Virus record (IMG/VR): IMGVR_UViG_3300042521_003909 | Span: 1-64,000 of that record | Origin: a virus | DNA length: 64,000 nt | Strand: one strand, 5' to 3' | Shown: piece by piece, positions 33,561 through 41,280 of the stretch | Layout of the letters: each line of letters starts with the position of its first letter | Position numbering within the stretch: position 1 is the first letter of the stretch | Translations under genes and position numbers: made by a program | Notes under the pieces: model-generated | Told to the model about the DNA's origin: nothing | Seen by the model: only the letters and a program-made list of their open reading frames with translations | Database searches by the model: none

Positions 33561-33904
33561 AAGTAGTTATAGCTGGGTCGAGAGGTATTAACGACAAAAA
33601 TGTCGTTAATCAGGCTATTAAAGACTCTGGTTTTAAAATCACAGAAATACTTTGTGGCTGTGCAAAGGGAGTGGACAGTCTAGGTAGAGATTACGGTCTG
33701 CAAAATAATATTCCAGTTGCTGAATTTCCAGCAAACTGGACTAAGTACGGAAATGCAGCTGGCATTATGAGAAATATCGTTATGTCTAAAAAGTGCGATG
33801 CTCTCATTGCTATTTGGGACGGCCACTCAAGAGGCACGAAGCACATGATTGAGTGTGTTGAAAAACTAAAACTTCCTAGTTATGTAAAAATAATCGAAAC
33901 ATAA
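33557..33904 (+). CDS. SLOG/YspA-type (DUF2493-like) nucleotide-binding protein
   Basis: The protein has 115 residues. KVVIAGSRGINDKN at the N-terminus, GCAKGVDSLGRDYG (about 34-47) and AGIMRNIVMSKKCDALIAIW (about 75-94) match the Rossmann-like SLOG fold of the YspA/DprA/LOG superfamily. It binds nucleotides or NAD-derived ligands, in some systems as a sensor in defence or ADP-ribose signalling. As a single-domain stand-alone phage protein, its ligand is unknown. It overlaps the small membrane protein gene by 4 bases. Confidence 0.85.
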   Translation: MKVVIAGSRGINDKNVVNQAIKDSGFKITEILCGCAKGVDSLGRDYGLQNNIPVAEFPANWTKYGNAAGIMRNIVMSKKCDALIAIWDGHSRGTKHMIECVEKLKLPSYVKIIET

Positions 33905-33986
33905 TTTTTCATATTGTGGCACTGAAACAGTGATGCATGGATACTTAAATATGCACAATCAAATTGCGAAAGAAAGGAAGTGCATC

Positions 33987-34181
33987 ATGGAAAAAGTTTC
34001 AACACATTTCGTTGCCAATTTTTCGACTGAAGAAATTCCTCAAAGTGTAATCGGTCTTTGGAGAAACTGGATTTTTTGTGGTTCTATAAGCCCGATTTTA
34101 GATTATGGTCACGAAAAAGATATAGCAAAGGCACTGGAAAAAAGTGCGAATGACGAAAACAAAATTTCAAGGAGAAAATAA
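33987..34181 (+). CDS. Small hypothetical protein
   Basis: The start is at ATG 33987 (SD GAAAGGAAG); the protein has 64 residues. STHFVANFSTEEIPQSVIGL is followed by a Trp-Arg-x-Trp segment and a basic end. No family was recognised. The last base of the stop (34181) is the first of the next ATG. The preceding gap has a CACTGAAACAGTG palindrome (33918-33930). Confidence 0.6.
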   Translation: MEKVSTHFVANFSTEEIPQSVIGLWRNWIFCGSISPILDYGHEKDIAKALEKSANDENKISRRK

Positions 34182-34348
34182 TGAACACAACTAAAAATGA
34201 AAACTCATCAGAAACTGAAGTAGCTCGCCTCAATTCCATCATATCTGAGGCACTGAATAAGCTTGAAAAAGCACCAAGCAACCTTTTTACAACTTCAAGG
34301 CACGCAATATTTATTTATGAATTAGAAGAGATTTTGAGAAAAGCGTAA
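34181..34348 (+). CDS. Small hypothetical protein
   Basis: The protein has 55 residues: an acidic, Asn-rich N-terminus, a helix SIISEALNKLEKAP and a helix FIYELEEILRKA. SD GGAGAAAATA precedes the ATG, and the start shares its A with the upstream stop. It is supported by its SD and the tight packing. No function can be proposed. Confidence 0.55.
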   Translation: MNTTKNENSSETEVARLNSIISEALNKLEKAPSNLFTTSRHAIFIYELEEILRKA

Positions 34349-34352
34349 TGAA

Positions 34353-34499
34353 ATGAAGTACATCAAAAGTCTGTTGGAAGCTAAAAAGGTAAGACCAATA
34401 GAAGTTGTTATGTCTGTCACGGACATAGCAATTGACGGATTTTTAACTATGTGTATTTTAGCTATCATATTGGCACTTATTAGTTGGACTTTCAAATAA
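34353..34499 (+). CDS. Small single-span membrane protein
   Basis: The protein has 48 residues: a basic amphipathic N-terminus (IKSLLEAKKVRP) followed by a hydrophobic segment IDGFLTMCILAIILALISWT. It lies 4 bases after the preceding gene. No recognisable SD except AAATGAAG. Confidence rests on the coding-like hydrophobic pattern. Confidence 0.45.
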   Translation: MKYIKSLLEAKKVRPIEVVMSVTDIAIDGFLTMCILAIILALISWTFK

Positions 34500-34565
34500 T
34501 AACGTATTTTATGAAATGAAGATTGCATTGATCACGAATGTATTGTTTAATAACTGGTCAAAAAC

Positions 34566-35129
34566 ATGATAAATGCAAAAGAGACACGTAATATCATAGA
34601 TCATTATGCATACTGGAAAGACGACGCTATTAGAGCTGATCTTAATGACAAGCGTTTTGATTATTCAGTTGTCTGCTGCAACATTGGGAATGATTTTAAT
34701 ATTGCAACCGTTATTCGTAACGCTAATGCGTTTTTGGCGAAAGAAGTAGTCATTTATGGAAACAAAAAGTACGACAGGCGTGGGACCGTTGGAACTCATA
34801 ACTACACTAATTTTCGTCATGTTAAGTCTGTTGACGATCTATCTGCTTACTTTTGCTCATTGGGCGGATTACATGGTTGCAAAAAGATCAAAATAGTCGG
34901 TATAGACAATGTTGAGAATTCAGAAAACATAAACGATTTTTTATTTGAACCCTCAGTTTACTATGTTCTGATTTTTGGCCAAGAGCAGATAGGTATACCT
35001 CAAGAGGTGCTTGAAGTGTGCGATAATGTCCTATACATTCCTCAGTATGGATCAGTTCGGAGCATCAATGTTGGCTCCGCAAGCGCAATCGCCATGAACG
35101 CATACTGCGCCGCCTGCGCCATCGTGTAA
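34566..35129 (+). CDS. SpoU/TrmH-family RNA 2'-O-methyltransferase
   Basis: The protein has 187 residues. FNIATVIRNANAF (about 45-57) is SPOUT motif 1 with the catalytic Arg. VLIFGQEQIGIP (about 137-148) is motif 2. LYIPQYGSVRSINVGSASA (about 157-175) is motif 3 with the SAM trefoil knot. Members methylate ribose 2'-OH in tRNA or rRNA. The absence of an N-terminal RNA-binding extension indicates a minimal form. With nine tRNA-like genes nearby, phage tRNA is a reasonable substrate (inference). Confidence 0.9.
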   Translation: MINAKETRNIIDHYAYWKDDAIRADLNDKRFDYSVVCCNIGNDFNIATVIRNANAFLAKEVVIYGNKKYDRRGTVGTHNYTNFRHVKSVDDLSAYFCSLGGLHGCKKIKIVGIDNVENSENINDFLFEPSVYYVLIFGQEQIGIPQEVLEVCDNVLYIPQYGSVRSINVGSASAIAMNAYCAACAIV

Positions 35130-35153
35130 TCTACAAAAAGTACAGTACGGGGC

Positions 35154-35182
35154 TTGACAAAGCCCGCCTCCTGCACTACCTT
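35154..35182 (+). promoter_or_regulatory. Sigma70-like promoter, leaderless
   Basis: TTGACA (35154-35159), a 17-base spacer, then TACCTT (35177-35182). ATG 35189 lies exactly at the expected transcription start, 6 bases after the -10. Confidence 0.65.
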
Positions 35183-35188
35183 GTAGTC

Positions 35189-35449
35189 ATGTCAATGGCA
35201 CAAGTAATGGAGCGCATGTCCTCCAAAGGCTACAGGTTTGCGGTTGGGATGATGACGCCAACTGCTATTCAATTACTTTTCCCTAATTTTAATCCTTGCA
35301 CTGGGCCGACGATGGTTCCCATGTGGGTGCGAGAAGAAAAAGACGGGTATGTGTTCTGCGTGCTTGGCTCTGAGCCCACAGAGAATCATCCTGAAAAGAA
35401 ATTGCCACGTAGTTACTTTCTTAATCTCAACATTTTGCCCAAGCAATGA
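35189..35449 (+). CDS. Small hypothetical protein
   Basis: The protein has 86 residues with no SD but a promoter ending 6 bases before the ATG (leaderless). The sequence is compact (VMERMSSKGYRFAVGMMTPT, then VREEKDGYVFCVLGSE), suggesting a small alpha/beta fold. It overlaps the HNH gene by 4 bases. Unrecognised. Confidence 0.65.
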   Translation: MSMAQVMERMSSKGYRFAVGMMTPTAIQLLFPNFNPCTGPTMVPMWVREEKDGYVFCVLGSEPTENHPEKKLPRSYFLNLNILPKQ

Positions 35450-35928
35450 GAAAACCATATACTGAGCAAGAATGGATTGTAAGAGGCAGAGAGCTTCTTT
35501 CAAGCAAATCCATTCAAAGTGCTGACGGCTGTATCTTATGGAATGGCTATGTCCACAAGACTTGTGGATATGGCGTTCAAAAATTCATGGGAATGCCACG
35601 AGATGTTCGTCGTGTTGCTCTTATCTGCGCTGGTATGCAGCACAAAAAAGGAGTAGTAATTCCGTCATGCGGCAATAGACTGTGCATTAATCCTGAACAT
35701 TTGTCACTTGTGAATCGACAGGTGTGGCGCGAAAAAAGATTTCCAACTGTTTTCCCTATTGGGGCAGGAGAGAAAAATGGTCGTGCAAGGCTTAATGAAA
35801 GTCTTGTTCGCAAGATGAGAAAAGACCGTGATGTCGGCAAGAAAGTCTCTGAACTTTCTGAAGAGTACGGGGTTTCAGAAAGCACTGTGCGAGAAATCCT
35901 AAGTAAAAATCTTTGGAAGCATTGCTAG
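35446..35928 (+). CDS. Free-standing HNH homing endonuclease-like protein
   Basis: The protein has 160 residues. SADGCILWNGYVHKTCGYG starts the HNH (His-Me finger) domain, and CGNRLCINPEHLSLVNRQ (about 75-92) is the Cys-x-N-P-x-H-L block that ends it. The C-terminal LNESLVRKMRKDRDVGKKVS, then LSEEYGVSESTVREIL, is the DNA-binding HTH typical of free-standing phage HNH endonucleases. It is not inside a visible intron. It probably acts as a selfish homing gene. Confidence 0.85.
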   Translation: MRKPYTEQEWIVRGRELLSSKSIQSADGCILWNGYVHKTCGYGVQKFMGMPRDVRRVALICAGMQHKKGVVIPSCGNRLCINPEHLSLVNRQVWREKRFPTVFPIGAGEKNGRARLNESLVRKMRKDRDVGKKVSELSEEYGVSESTVREILSKNLWKHC

Positions 35929-35940
35929 CAGGAGTAGATC

Positions 35941-36699
35941 ATGGAAGAACCTGATTTTGGCATCGAAGTCACCACTTCTCCCTTTGATGGAATGCACGAT
36001 GGTGATAAGATTTCCGATTGGATGGATCGTCGCGAGGACGGAGCCAGCATCAAGGAACTGTTGGAGGTGATCTCTGACAGAACCTTTACGGCAATGGATT
36101 CTTATAGGAAAGAAAATAACCAAGATATGCCTCCACACGCGACTGCTTTCTACAGTGGTGGAGTTGCTTTTATTTCTCCCAATAAGCTTGGTTGCATTGA
36201 AGAAAAAGACTTATTTTTTGAAGCCACTTCTCAGATCATCTATAAGGTCGCAGAAGACTTTGAAGATCAGCCGATTGTTGTTACTTTTGCATCAACAGCA
36301 TGGTCTTGCTTTATGCGCAAGGAGCATGCGGAAGACTTGGATAAAATGTGTGCAGAAAAGAAAATTCCTATCAGTTCTCAAGAATTGAAGAGCGCGCTTG
36401 TGGAGCAAGTTGTTAGAGATCATGGCTCCATGGAACAGGTCCCAGCAGATCATCCGTTCGTTTTGAAAATGGAAGTCATGGTTTTTACTTTTCATTTTCT
36501 TTCAATGGACGGGCCTATCTGTATCAGTCAATTTCGTCCCGTTAATCAGGGTGACGCAAGAATGATTGAAGATTGTCATTTGCCGTTTTTCAACATCTTT
36601 CGTGTCGATAAGCACTTTGGGCACAATCGCGTAAACTTTGATGTGAGCAATTACGAGCCTGTCAACTTCAAGGATTCGGAGTTTTCAAATCAGGATTAA
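35941..36699 (+). CDS. Hypothetical protein
   Basis: The protein has 252 residues and is soluble. The N-terminal half is acidic. Alternating strands (QPIVVTFASTAWSCFM, then KMEVMVFTFHFLSMDGPI) suggest an alpha/beta fold. SD AGGAGTAGATC precedes the ATG. It is followed 2 bases later by another hypothetical gene, forming a run 35189-37903 read as one unit. No motif allows a functional call. Confidence 0.7.
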   Translation: MEEPDFGIEVTTSPFDGMHDGDKISDWMDRREDGASIKELLEVISDRTFTAMDSYRKENNQDMPPHATAFYSGGVAFISPNKLGCIEEKDLFFEATSQIIYKVAEDFEDQPIVVTFASTAWSCFMRKEHAEDLDKMCAEKKIPISSQELKSALVEQVVRDHGSMEQVPADHPFVLKMEVMVFTFHFLSMDGPICISQFRPVNQGDARMIEDCHLPFFNIFRVDKHFGHNRVNFDVSNYEPVNFKDSEFSNQD

Positions 36700-36701
36700 A
36701 A

Positions 36702-37028
36702 ATGCAGACGGAAAACAAAACTGTCAAGAAGAAGTCTCTTCCTCACTACGGCAAGAAGCTACCATTTGGTATTTTTTCATTTAGAGTTTGCGTTTCCAAG
36801 GACAGGAAAGATGATCTAACCTCAGCAATCGGCGTGATGCATCATCACATTCGTGATGCATTTAGGTCTATGACAGAAGAAGACGGTAATGTTTGTGCCG
36901 AGTTCCGATGTCAGGGAGCCTATCGAAGAAAAGCCATCATTAATCATTTTGCTGAAACGCTTCTTGATTTTGTTGTTCAACACTCCACGGACGGCATCCA
37001 CTTTGGTGCTGCTGAAAGAAATGTCTAG
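36702..37028 (+). CDS. Hypothetical protein
   Basis: The protein has 108 residues. A basic N-terminus (KTVKKKSLPHYGKKLPFGIF) is followed by a compact domain containing HHHIRDAFRSM and FRCQGAYRRKAIINHFAETL. It may be an RNA- or DNA-associated protein because of its basic patches. It overlaps the phosphoesterase gene by 8 bases. Unrecognised. Confidence 0.65.
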   Translation: MQTENKTVKKKSLPHYGKKLPFGIFSFRVCVSKDRKDDLTSAIGVMHHHIRDAFRSMTEEDGNVCAEFRCQGAYRRKAIINHFAETLLDFVVQHSTDGIHFGAAERNV

Positions 37029-37614
37029 TCAAACATGGCTGATTGGTTGCACTCACTTTGGACATGAAGCCATGTACGGCTTCAGGCGATTCAATGGAGA
37101 GAAAGTGCGCCCTTTTTCAAGCGCAGCAGAAGGCGATGCAAAGATGGTGGAGAACTGGAACTCTGCCGTTAAGCCAGGAGACAAGGTGTATGTGCTTGGC
37201 GATGTTGCGTTCAAGCCAAAAGACATGGAGATTCTTTCAACTCTTCATGGCTCTAAGGTTCTCATCAAGGGTAACCACGACACCATGGACCTGTCCGTCT
37301 ACAGGAAGTATTTTTACGACATTCGTGCCACTCATCAACTTGCTGATGAAGTGCTGTCGCACATCCCACTGCACCCAGGGTCTCTTTACAGGCACCGGAG
37401 CAAGACAAACTGGGTTAACATCCACGCACATCTTCACGCAGAAGCGGTACTGGAGAACTATGATGGCTCCCCAGACGACATTATGAGACCACATGTTTCA
37501 GAGGACTTAAGATATTTCTCTGTATGTGTAGAGAGAATTGGCTATACTCCGATATCTCTTGAAGAAGTGCGAGACAGGATTAAAAAGAGAGGCATAGTTG
37601 AAAAGAAGAACTGA
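37021..37614 (+). CDS. Calcineurin-like metallophosphoesterase with altered metal site
   Basis: The start is set to ATG 37021; the protein has 197 residues. The phosphoesterase motifs are present in order: TWLIGCTHFGHEAMYG, VYVLGDVAF (G-D), LIKGNHDTMD (G-N-H-D), LSHIPLHPG and NIHAHLHA (G-H-x-H). The first metal Asp of D-x-H is Cys (C-T-H), which may lower or change metal binding. Family relatives are phage and bacterial phosphodiesterases. Substrate unknown. Confidence 0.82.
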   Translation: MSSQTWLIGCTHFGHEAMYGFRRFNGEKVRPFSSAAEGDAKMVENWNSAVKPGDKVYVLGDVAFKPKDMEILSTLHGSKVLIKGNHDTMDLSVYRKYFYDIRATHQLADEVLSHIPLHPGSLYRHRSKTNWVNIHAHLHAEAVLENYDGSPDDIMRPHVSEDLRYFSVCVERIGYTPISLEEVRDRIKKRGIVEKKN

Positions 37615-37903
37615 TAGTTCCGAGCGCATGCACCTCATGGAAACTGGTATCCGTGAGAGAATGGAACTTGATCAAGGTTATTCATTTAACCAGTTGATGT
37701 TTGCTGCTTCGGAGCACATTCCAGAAGGCATCAATTCAACAGAACTGAGCAAAGTAATTGACGACATGATGGCTCGCAGCATCATTATTGCAACGAGCAA
37801 AGGTGGTAAGAGTCGTTTCTTACCGTTTTTTCACGAAGAAGCAACTTACTTCATCAATCCTTTTGGAGAACTGATGAACAAAGCAAAGGAAGCAAATGGG
37901 TAA
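37598..37903 (+). CDS. Small winged-helix-like protein, family member 1
   Basis: The protein has up to 101 residues. The frame opens with TTG 37598 inside the previous gene, but ATG 37628 or 37637 are plausible true starts. SFNQLMFAASEHIP, then STELSKVIDDMMARSIIIA, resembles a winged helix-turn-helix. The end FINPFGELMNKAKEA matches the tails of 37896 (LTPFYDLLRAAK) and 38510 (INPMWEILDKAR), so these are paralogues. A DNA-binding or RNA-binding role is inferred. Confidence 0.55.
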   Translation: MKRRTDSSERMHLMETGIRERMELDQGYSFNQLMFAASEHIPEGINSTELSKVIDDMMARSIIIATSKGGKSRFLPFFHEEATYFINPFGELMNKAKEANG

Positions 37904-38159
37904 TTCTTTGAGTCGTTTGGAAGAAGACATCATTTGTGCTATCTCTCAGACAAGTAAGATTGATTACGATACGCTGCAGAGATGTTTAATGAAAAAGCAC
38001 AAAAGTTTGCTCAAGAGAGAGTTTGAGTACTCTGTCAACAACCTTGTCAGAGAAAATTACGTTGAAAAAACATGTGTAAGAGATGCTCTGGGCAAGGTGT
38101 CATGCATTGATTTTTCTCTCACGCCTTTTTACGATCTGCTGAGAGCGGCAAAAAACTGA
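37896..38159 (+). CDS. Small winged-helix-like protein, family member 2
   Basis: The protein has 87 residues. LSRLEEDIICAISQTSKIDY and a wing (EKTCVRDALGKVSCIDFSL) before the tail LTPFYDLLRAAK follow the plan of its neighbours at 37598 and 38510. It overlaps the preceding gene by 8 bases. No partner domain is present, which suggests small regulators, but no target sequence is evident. Confidence 0.6.
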   Translation: MGNSLSRLEEDIICAISQTSKIDYDTLQRCLMKKHKSLLKREFEYSVNNLVRENYVEKTCVRDALGKVSCIDFSLTPFYDLLRAAKN

Positions 38160-38204
38160 AGTTTGCGGTCACTCTGCCACTGGTCGGGATACTGATAGAT
38201 AAGT

Positions 38205-38372
38205 ATGCACCACGACCTGTTCATTTGGTTTTTTGTTATCGGACTCCCATCTGCAATTGCATTCTTGGGATACGCATACGCCAATGAAGTCTGGCCGTTT
38301 GATCCCAAAGTTCACTACAGCAACGATTGCTTGAGAAAGAGCAGCAATGTCTACTCCAAAAGAAAAATCTGA
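38205..38372 (+). CDS. Small N-terminally anchored membrane protein
   Basis: The protein has 55 residues: a hydrophobic helix (DLFIWFFVIGLPSAIAFLGY) followed by a hydrophilic, Lys/Arg-rich tail. It overlaps the next small membrane-protein gene by 26 bases. No SD is seen (GATAGATAAGT). The composition supports a real small membrane protein. Confidence 0.45.
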   Translation: MHHDLFIWFFVIGLPSAIAFLGYAYANEVWPFDPKVHYSNDCLRKSSNVYSKRKI

Positions 38373-38496
38373 GTACATCACTCTGTCGATTCCAGTTTCT
38401 GCCATCAAGTGCATTGTTCTTGCTGGCTTCACGGCATGGGGAGTTTGGATTCTCTTCCAGATGGTGAAAATCATCCCCACGATCCCTTCGAAATAA
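38347..38496 (+). CDS. Small single-span membrane protein
   Basis: The protein has 49 residues: a polar N-terminus MSTPKEKSEYITLSIP, then IKCIVLAGFTAWGVWILFQM as a membrane helix and a short basic end. SD-like GAGAAAGAGCAGCA lies 8-13 bases upstream. It is one of several small single-span proteins scattered through this region. Function unknown. Confidence 0.5.
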   Translation: MSTPKEKSEYITLSIPVSAIKCIVLAGFTAWGVWILFQMVKIIPTIPSK

Positions 38497-38509
38497 AGGG
38501 GATTTTTCC

Positions 38510-38809
38510 GTGAATAAATCCAGTCCTTCAAGACTAGAGATTCAGGAAATGGCGATTGTTTTTTTGCGCAAAGGCAAATTGACCCTTGGCGAGATGTACG
38601 GTCTTTTTGAGGCTTATTACCGCACAAGTCACACCTCAAGAAGCAGTGAGTATTTTGCGGGAAGAATTATCAATGGTCTTAGTGCACTAGAAAAAAAGGG
38701 TGTTATTTTAGAAAGTCGCGCAGACAACCCGCATAATCCAACCTATGTCATCAACCCGATGTGGGAGATTTTAGACAAGGCTCGCACCGAAGCAGGCATC
38801 AAATCATGA
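38510..38809 (+). CDS. Small winged-helix-like protein, family member 3
   Basis: The protein has 99 residues from GTG 38510 (SD-like GGGGA 8-12 bases upstream); ATG 38549 is an alternative. RLEIQEMAIVFLRKGKLTLG and RIINGLSALEKKGVILES resemble a winged helix, and INPMWEILDKARTEAG is the paralogous tail shared with 37598 and 37896. It overlaps the next gene with ATGA (38806-38809). Confidence 0.55.
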   Translation: MNKSSPSRLEIQEMAIVFLRKGKLTLGEMYGLFEAYYRTSHTSRSSEYFAGRIINGLSALEKKGVILESRADNPHNPTYVINPMWEILDKARTEAGIKS

Positions 38810-39213
38810 ATAGTGCCTCTTATACAGTTTTAGATGAATTGTACAGAATTTCTAAACTGCTTGATACAGATGCGGGGGCTGTGGAGTTTGCCGTCTTACG
38901 TGAAGGCATCTCCAATCAGATTGAAGACATTGAAAGCGATGTTCTTGACTTTAAGAGAAAAGTCTTGAGCGACTGCGATGATGTCTACGGCATCGTTGCC
39001 GGAATAGAGAAGATCAGGATGTGCTCATCTGCTCGTGACAGCATTATGTCTGTTGTTGAAAAAGCGCAGAAAGACCTTTATTCATGCATCTCTATACTTG
39101 ATGATGCTGTCAGGAGCATAAACCGAGCAAGAAGTGCTGACTCTGCAAAGAGAGCTTCTTCTTATCTCTACGACGCACACCAGTGTCTTTCAGAGGCACT
39201 TAGGCTCCTTTAA
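38806..39213 (+). CDS. Helical hypothetical protein
   Basis: The start is set to ATG 38806, overlapping the previous stop; the protein has 135 residues. The whole sequence is alpha-helical with alternating charged and Ala/Leu/Ile positions, for example FKRKVLSDCDDVYGIVAGIE, typical of a helical bundle or coiled coil. No known domain. Probably a structural or assembly protein (inference). Confidence 0.65.
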   Translation: MNSASYTVLDELYRISKLLDTDAGAVEFAVLREGISNQIEDIESDVLDFKRKVLSDCDDVYGIVAGIEKIRMCSSARDSIMSVVEKAQKDLYSCISILDDAVRSINRARSADSAKRASSYLYDAHQCLSEALRLL

Positions 39214-39235
39214 TGAATGAGGCGGGAGTATAAAA

Positions 39236-39745
39236 ATGGATAGCGATTCACGATCAGAAAAAGAGCAAATTGATTCTTTGGTCAAAGCGCTTTCCGAAAA
39301 TGGAAAAGACGGCAAATCTATTGATGATTGTTTGCAAGAAGAAAAAGAAAACTTCAAGCAGAGTGCGGAAGACTTTTGGAACAGACTTTCTAACGATGAT
39401 CGTTTAAGGGCGTTCTATGAAGTCTGCAAGAGAATCCATGAAGGAGACCTTGTGCACCGTGGCTCTTACAGATACGTTCTGTATCAGATATTTGGATTTG
39501 GTCCAGATGCGTACTTTGCAGGATTAGAGTGTGGATACATCGACATCCACAACTCCATCATGCCACCTGAAGACATAAAAAAAACAGAGAGCATTATTTC
39601 TGCCATGATGGAGGCAAGAGATGAGGCAAGACGCGAAGTGTGTGAGTTGAAGTCTCACAACTTTGAGGGAAAGATCTCTCCTCAAAGTTATGCAGCAATG
39701 AGGAAGTGGGACTGCTTCCCTGACGAATCACAGGGCCAGAAATAG
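39236..39745 (+). CDS. Hypothetical protein with shared C-terminal tail
   Basis: The protein has 169 residues and is acidic and helical. Its C-terminus (ARDEARREVCELKSH then MRKWDCFPDESQGQK) is similar to that of 41541-41918 (ERDEARREVAQSQ then SRGWDCFKKDDGK), so the two share a W-D-C-F tail through duplication. The SD is weak (AGGCGGGAG 10-17 bases upstream). Function unknown. Confidence 0.65.
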   Translation: MDSDSRSEKEQIDSLVKALSENGKDGKSIDDCLQEEKENFKQSAEDFWNRLSNDDRLRAFYEVCKRIHEGDLVHRGSYRYVLYQIFGFGPDAYFAGLECGYIDIHNSIMPPEDIKKTESIISAMMEARDEARREVCELKSHNFEGKISPQSYAAMRKWDCFPDESQGQK

Positions 39746-39841
39746 CGTCCTGTAATCGGTTCAGTACTTTTTTGAAATCTTGCCGTTTTCTGTGCTCTGA
39801 ATCTTCAGATGTTGGACCTGTATCTATACGAGGCCACAACC

Positions 39842-40054
39842 ATGAATACTTGCAAAGCAATCGAACAGTTCATGAAAGAAAACGGCTTTTTCATTTCAAG
39901 AAAAGGCAAACACTTAGTTTGGAAGAATCGTGATGGAGCAACTGTGGTGACAAGCAAAACTCCATCAGACCACAGAACATTGAAAAACATAGAGTCATTA
40001 GTCAGAAAAATTAGACGGACAAACAGTTTGGCTAGTTTAAAAAATGCGGCATAA
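39842..40054 (+). CDS. HicA-like (YcfA-type) small RNA-binding protein
   Basis: The start is set to ATG 39842; the protein has 70 residues. AIEQFMKENGFFISRKGKHL (residues 6-25) fits the HicA dsRBD-like fold, in which G-S/x-H carries the catalytic His. TPSDHRTLKNIESLVRKIRR fits the C-terminal helix. HicA toxins cleave mRNA. No HicB antitoxin lies alongside and the usual V-P-x-H block is changed to T-P-S-D-H, so it may be a domesticated RNA-binding protein. Confidence 0.6.
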   Translation: MNTCKAIEQFMKENGFFISRKGKHLVWKNRDGATVVTSKTPSDHRTLKNIESLVRKIRRTNSLASLKNAA

Positions 40055-40095
40055 ATTTTCATTTTAAAAAGTGTCGGAAAAGTAGCATACACCTC

Positions 40096-40123
40096 TTGAC
40101 AGCCCCCAACGGTTGCGTAAACT
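40096..40123 (+). promoter_or_regulatory. Sigma70-like promoter, leaderless
   Basis: TTGACA (40096-40101), a 16-base spacer, then TAAACT (40118-40123). ATG 40130 lies 6 bases after the -10, so no leader is expected. The upstream AAAGTAGCATAC resembles AAAGTAGCGTAC ahead of the promoter at 42473. Confidence 0.65.
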
Positions 40124-40129
40124 ACCTCT

Positions 40130-40420
40130 ATGACACTTGCCACTTCTACGAAAAAGCCATCGAAGCACCACTACTTCATCCATTACAAGAAGGGTGACTA
40201 CATCTCCACCAGAGATCTGCTGGAGGAGCGTTACGAAAGCGCCGTGTACGGATCAGGCATGTTCATCCAGACGGGAGCATTCGACATCCACCTGTACTGC
40301 ACTTCACAGAAGTTCAGAAACATCAAGCGGCTTCTCCATCGGAATGTCGTGAACAAGCTTGGGTCGCCCATTAGTTTCAACTACACCCGCCAGACTGCTG
40401 CCGAATACAACAAGAGATAA
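40130..40420 (+). CDS. Hypothetical protein, paralogue of 42836-43105
   Basis: The protein has 96 residues. KHHYFIHYKKGDYISTRDLL, then the Y-G-S-G-M and GAFDIHLYCTSQKFRNIKRL blocks, align with KYHYIFFYSRGDYFDISHAL and GFDVHFYCTAKEYKRIVAFA of the 42836 gene. So this is a two-member family. It is a compact alpha/beta fold with no recognised family. The promoter just upstream suggests a leaderless mRNA. Paralogy suggests functional importance, but the role is unknown. Confidence 0.7.
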   Translation: MTLATSTKKPSKHHYFIHYKKGDYISTRDLLEERYESAVYGSGMFIQTGAFDIHLYCTSQKFRNIKRLLHRNVVNKLGSPISFNYTRQTAAEYNKR

Positions 40421-40441
40421 TTCTGAAACAAGGAAACCACC

Positions 40442-41272
40442 ATGCCTGCCAAAAAGAAAAACAAGATCAATCCCATTCTTGCAAAGTTCTTTAAAGATGC
40501 TGTTCACAGCGACAACTTCTTAAAATTGATAGCCAAAAATTTTGCAGAGATTGATTTCTCCTATTACTCCAACAAGCTGGATGAGCCTTTTGTGTTTTGC
40601 CTTCTGGACCTTGTGAACTGCAAGGACAAGAAGATGAAGGAGATCGCATACAATGTTGCTCAGCAATCGCTGTCGAAGCGGTGCATCGACAAGGCTCTTG
40701 CGTCCAAAGATTGCCGTCTCATGTGTATGGCTATCGAAAATGCTCGTCTGACAAAGGAGCAGGAACTCATTTGCATGACCTGCGAGTATGAGGATGTGCG
40801 GGGAACTGCTGCAGACAGTTGTCACGCGAGCAAGACGGTTTTGGGGCTTGCGCTTCAGGACGCTTCCCGGAGGGTCCGCATGGAGGCAGTAAGTAACTCC
40901 GAGATGCTCAATTACAGTGATTTGGCTGTTCAGGCTCTTAGCAGTCGTTCTCCAGATATTCGCACATCCATCACAAAATACGCCTGTTGGAGCAAGACGG
41001 TGTGCGGTGCTGATGTTCACAAGGCTGCATTGGTCAGCAAATGGACCGATGTCCGCATTGAGATCGCTGAAAGTTCCGTGTACCTCACGGAGGGTCAGTG
41101 GCATACTCTTCTGGAAGACCCCAACAAAAATGTTCGCAAGGCAGCGCGTAAGCACCCGAACGCAAAGAAGTGGAAAGATCCTCTTCGCGCTCTTCTCCGC
41201 AAGGCTCGTGCTGCGCGCAAGGCGGGCAAAGTGGTCATCGAATCCCCCGCAGCAGAACCCATTGCCGACTGA
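40442..41272 (+). CDS. HEAT/LRV-like helical repeat protein
   Basis: The protein has 276 residues. Regular 20-26-residue helical units are seen from about residue 60, with V/I-R-x-x-A motifs such as DVRGTAADSCHA, RVRMEAVSNSEM, DIRTSITKYAC, DVRIEIAESSVY and NVRKAARKHPNA. These are HEAT/LRV-type alpha solenoids that bind proteins or nucleic acid. The C-terminal KKWKDPLRALLRKARAARK is basic and matches the tail of 42055 (SGWNDPLHSLLYSAKKK). It is the first of the repeat-protein cluster. SD AAGGAAACCACC precedes the ATG. Confidence 0.75.
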   Translation: MPAKKKNKINPILAKFFKDAVHSDNFLKLIAKNFAEIDFSYYSNKLDEPFVFCLLDLVNCKDKKMKEIAYNVAQQSLSKRCIDKALASKDCRLMCMAIENARLTKEQELICMTCEYEDVRGTAADSCHASKTVLGLALQDASRRVRMEAVSNSEMLNYSDLAVQALSSRSPDIRTSITKYACWSKTVCGADVHKAALVSKWTDVRIEIAESSVYLTEGQWHTLLEDPNKNVRKAARKHPNAKKWKDPLRALLRKARAARKAGKVVIESPAAEPIAD

Positions 41273-41280
41273 GGAGTCCC

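Noticed and set aside
39842-40054. Complete HicAB toxin-antitoxin system
   Set aside because: No HicB-like gene lies on either side and the HicA-like protein has a changed core motif.
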